Origin: Rubrivivax sp. | GTDB taxonomy: Bacteria > Pseudomonadota > Gammaproteobacteria > Burkholderiales > Burkholderiaceae_C | DNA length: 53,351 bases | Assembly: GCA_030681795.1 (NCBI GenBank) | Contig: JAUXRG010000019.1 | Coordinates: 1-53,351, forward strand | Direction: 5' to 3' | Shown: positions 53,160 through 53,351 of the stretch, one piece after another | How positions within the stretch are numbered: position 1 is the first letter of the stretch | How the letters are laid out: each line of letters opens with the position of its first letter | Translations under genes and position numbers: made by a program | Notes under the pieces: model-generated | What the model saw: the letters and a program-made list of their open reading frames with translations, nothing else | What the model was told of the DNA's origin: nothing | The model's database searches: none

Positions 53160-53351
53160 CGATGGCGGGTCATGGGCGGCGCTGCGGGCCGCGGACGCGC
53201 GCGAAGGCGAAGGCTAGCCCGAGTTTGTCACTGAGCCCTGCCGATCTCAATGAAATCAACAGCTTAGAGCCGCGTTTCCGCGCGTATGGCACTACGTTTT
53301 TGTAGACGCCCGCTGGTTGTCGAGCCGGCATGAGTGGCCGCCTCAGACGAG
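53160..53351. other. Right-edge spacer without a recognised gene
   Basis: No gene could be assigned. Bases ~53216-53305 are clearly less GC-rich than the rest of the window, with a small CTAC/GTAG hairpin around a T-run (about 53291-53304). The change may mark a promoter region or the edge of another element that continues outside. Confidence 0.4.

Noticed and set aside
52822..53160. Cobalamin or other known riboswitch on either strand
   Set aside because: A minus-strand GGGAAAC and a CTGGGAGACCCC piece recall cobalamin elements, but the order and the B12 box do not fit. No other known riboswitch core was recognised.

Overview
The window is about 53 kb of GC-rich, densely packed chromosome from a betaproteobacterium, most likely order Burkholderiales and close to Comamonadaceae. 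This is inferred from gene content and order (rsmB / DUF4390 / ntrY-like kinase / short ntrX-like regulator, glnE, a short BirA without a DNA-binding domain, topB, tRNA-Phe) and from GC-rich palindromic repeats of a kind common in that family. Species was not determined.

Layout. 1-5 kb: the 3' end of gap, its terminator, and two tandem secreted subtilisin-like proteases that both end in a GlyGly-CTERM-like sorting tail. 4.3-10.4 kb: SPOR protein, birA and a SET-domain methyltransferase on the minus strand; topB, a DUF167 gene and an AEC transporter on the plus strand. 10.4-17.9 kb: a complete lysine-fermentation operon, kamA-kdd-(P-loop NTPase)-kamD-kamE-kal-kce, with a divergent Lrp/AsnC regulator. 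18-27.2 kb: proA, a LemA-like gene, an Ldh-family oxidoreductase, a BLUF photoreceptor, folE, rsmB, DUF4390 and an NtrY/NtrX-like two-component pair. 27.25-34.8 kb: tRNA-Phe with a perfect -10 box and a strong terminator, directly followed by a type I restriction-modification island (hsdM, DUF1016 nuclease, hsdS, DinD/BRO-like protein, hsdR). The island carries a second copy of the hsdM 3' end and of the hsdR 5' end around its cargo. 34.9-44.6 kb: tusE, an aldo/keto reductase, then a membrane/polyamine-type set (FAD oxidoreductase, membrane-bound spermidine-synthase-like protein, DUF350, DUF4178, SPFH-SHOCT) interrupted by a DsbA/DsbB-like pair and a phosphatase. 44.6-52.8 kb: UbiH-family monooxygenase, nitrilase, glnE, a rhombosortase, an EamA transporter, a GST and a ferritin/desaturase-like protein. 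52.8-53.35 kb: no convincing protein gene, but a strongly folded segment ending in an intrinsic terminator.

How parts fit. The lysine operon would take L-lysine through beta-lysine, 3,5-diaminohexanoate and 3-keto-5-aminohexanoate to 3-aminobutyryl-CoA and crotonyl-CoA. It needs SAM/FeS, PLP and adenosylcobalamin. The rhombosortase near 49.6 kb is the expected processing enzyme for the two proteases near 0.5-4.5 kb. The most unusual local structure is the restriction island, where duplicated gene ends bracket the accessory genes and preserve start/stop overlaps between successive reading frames.
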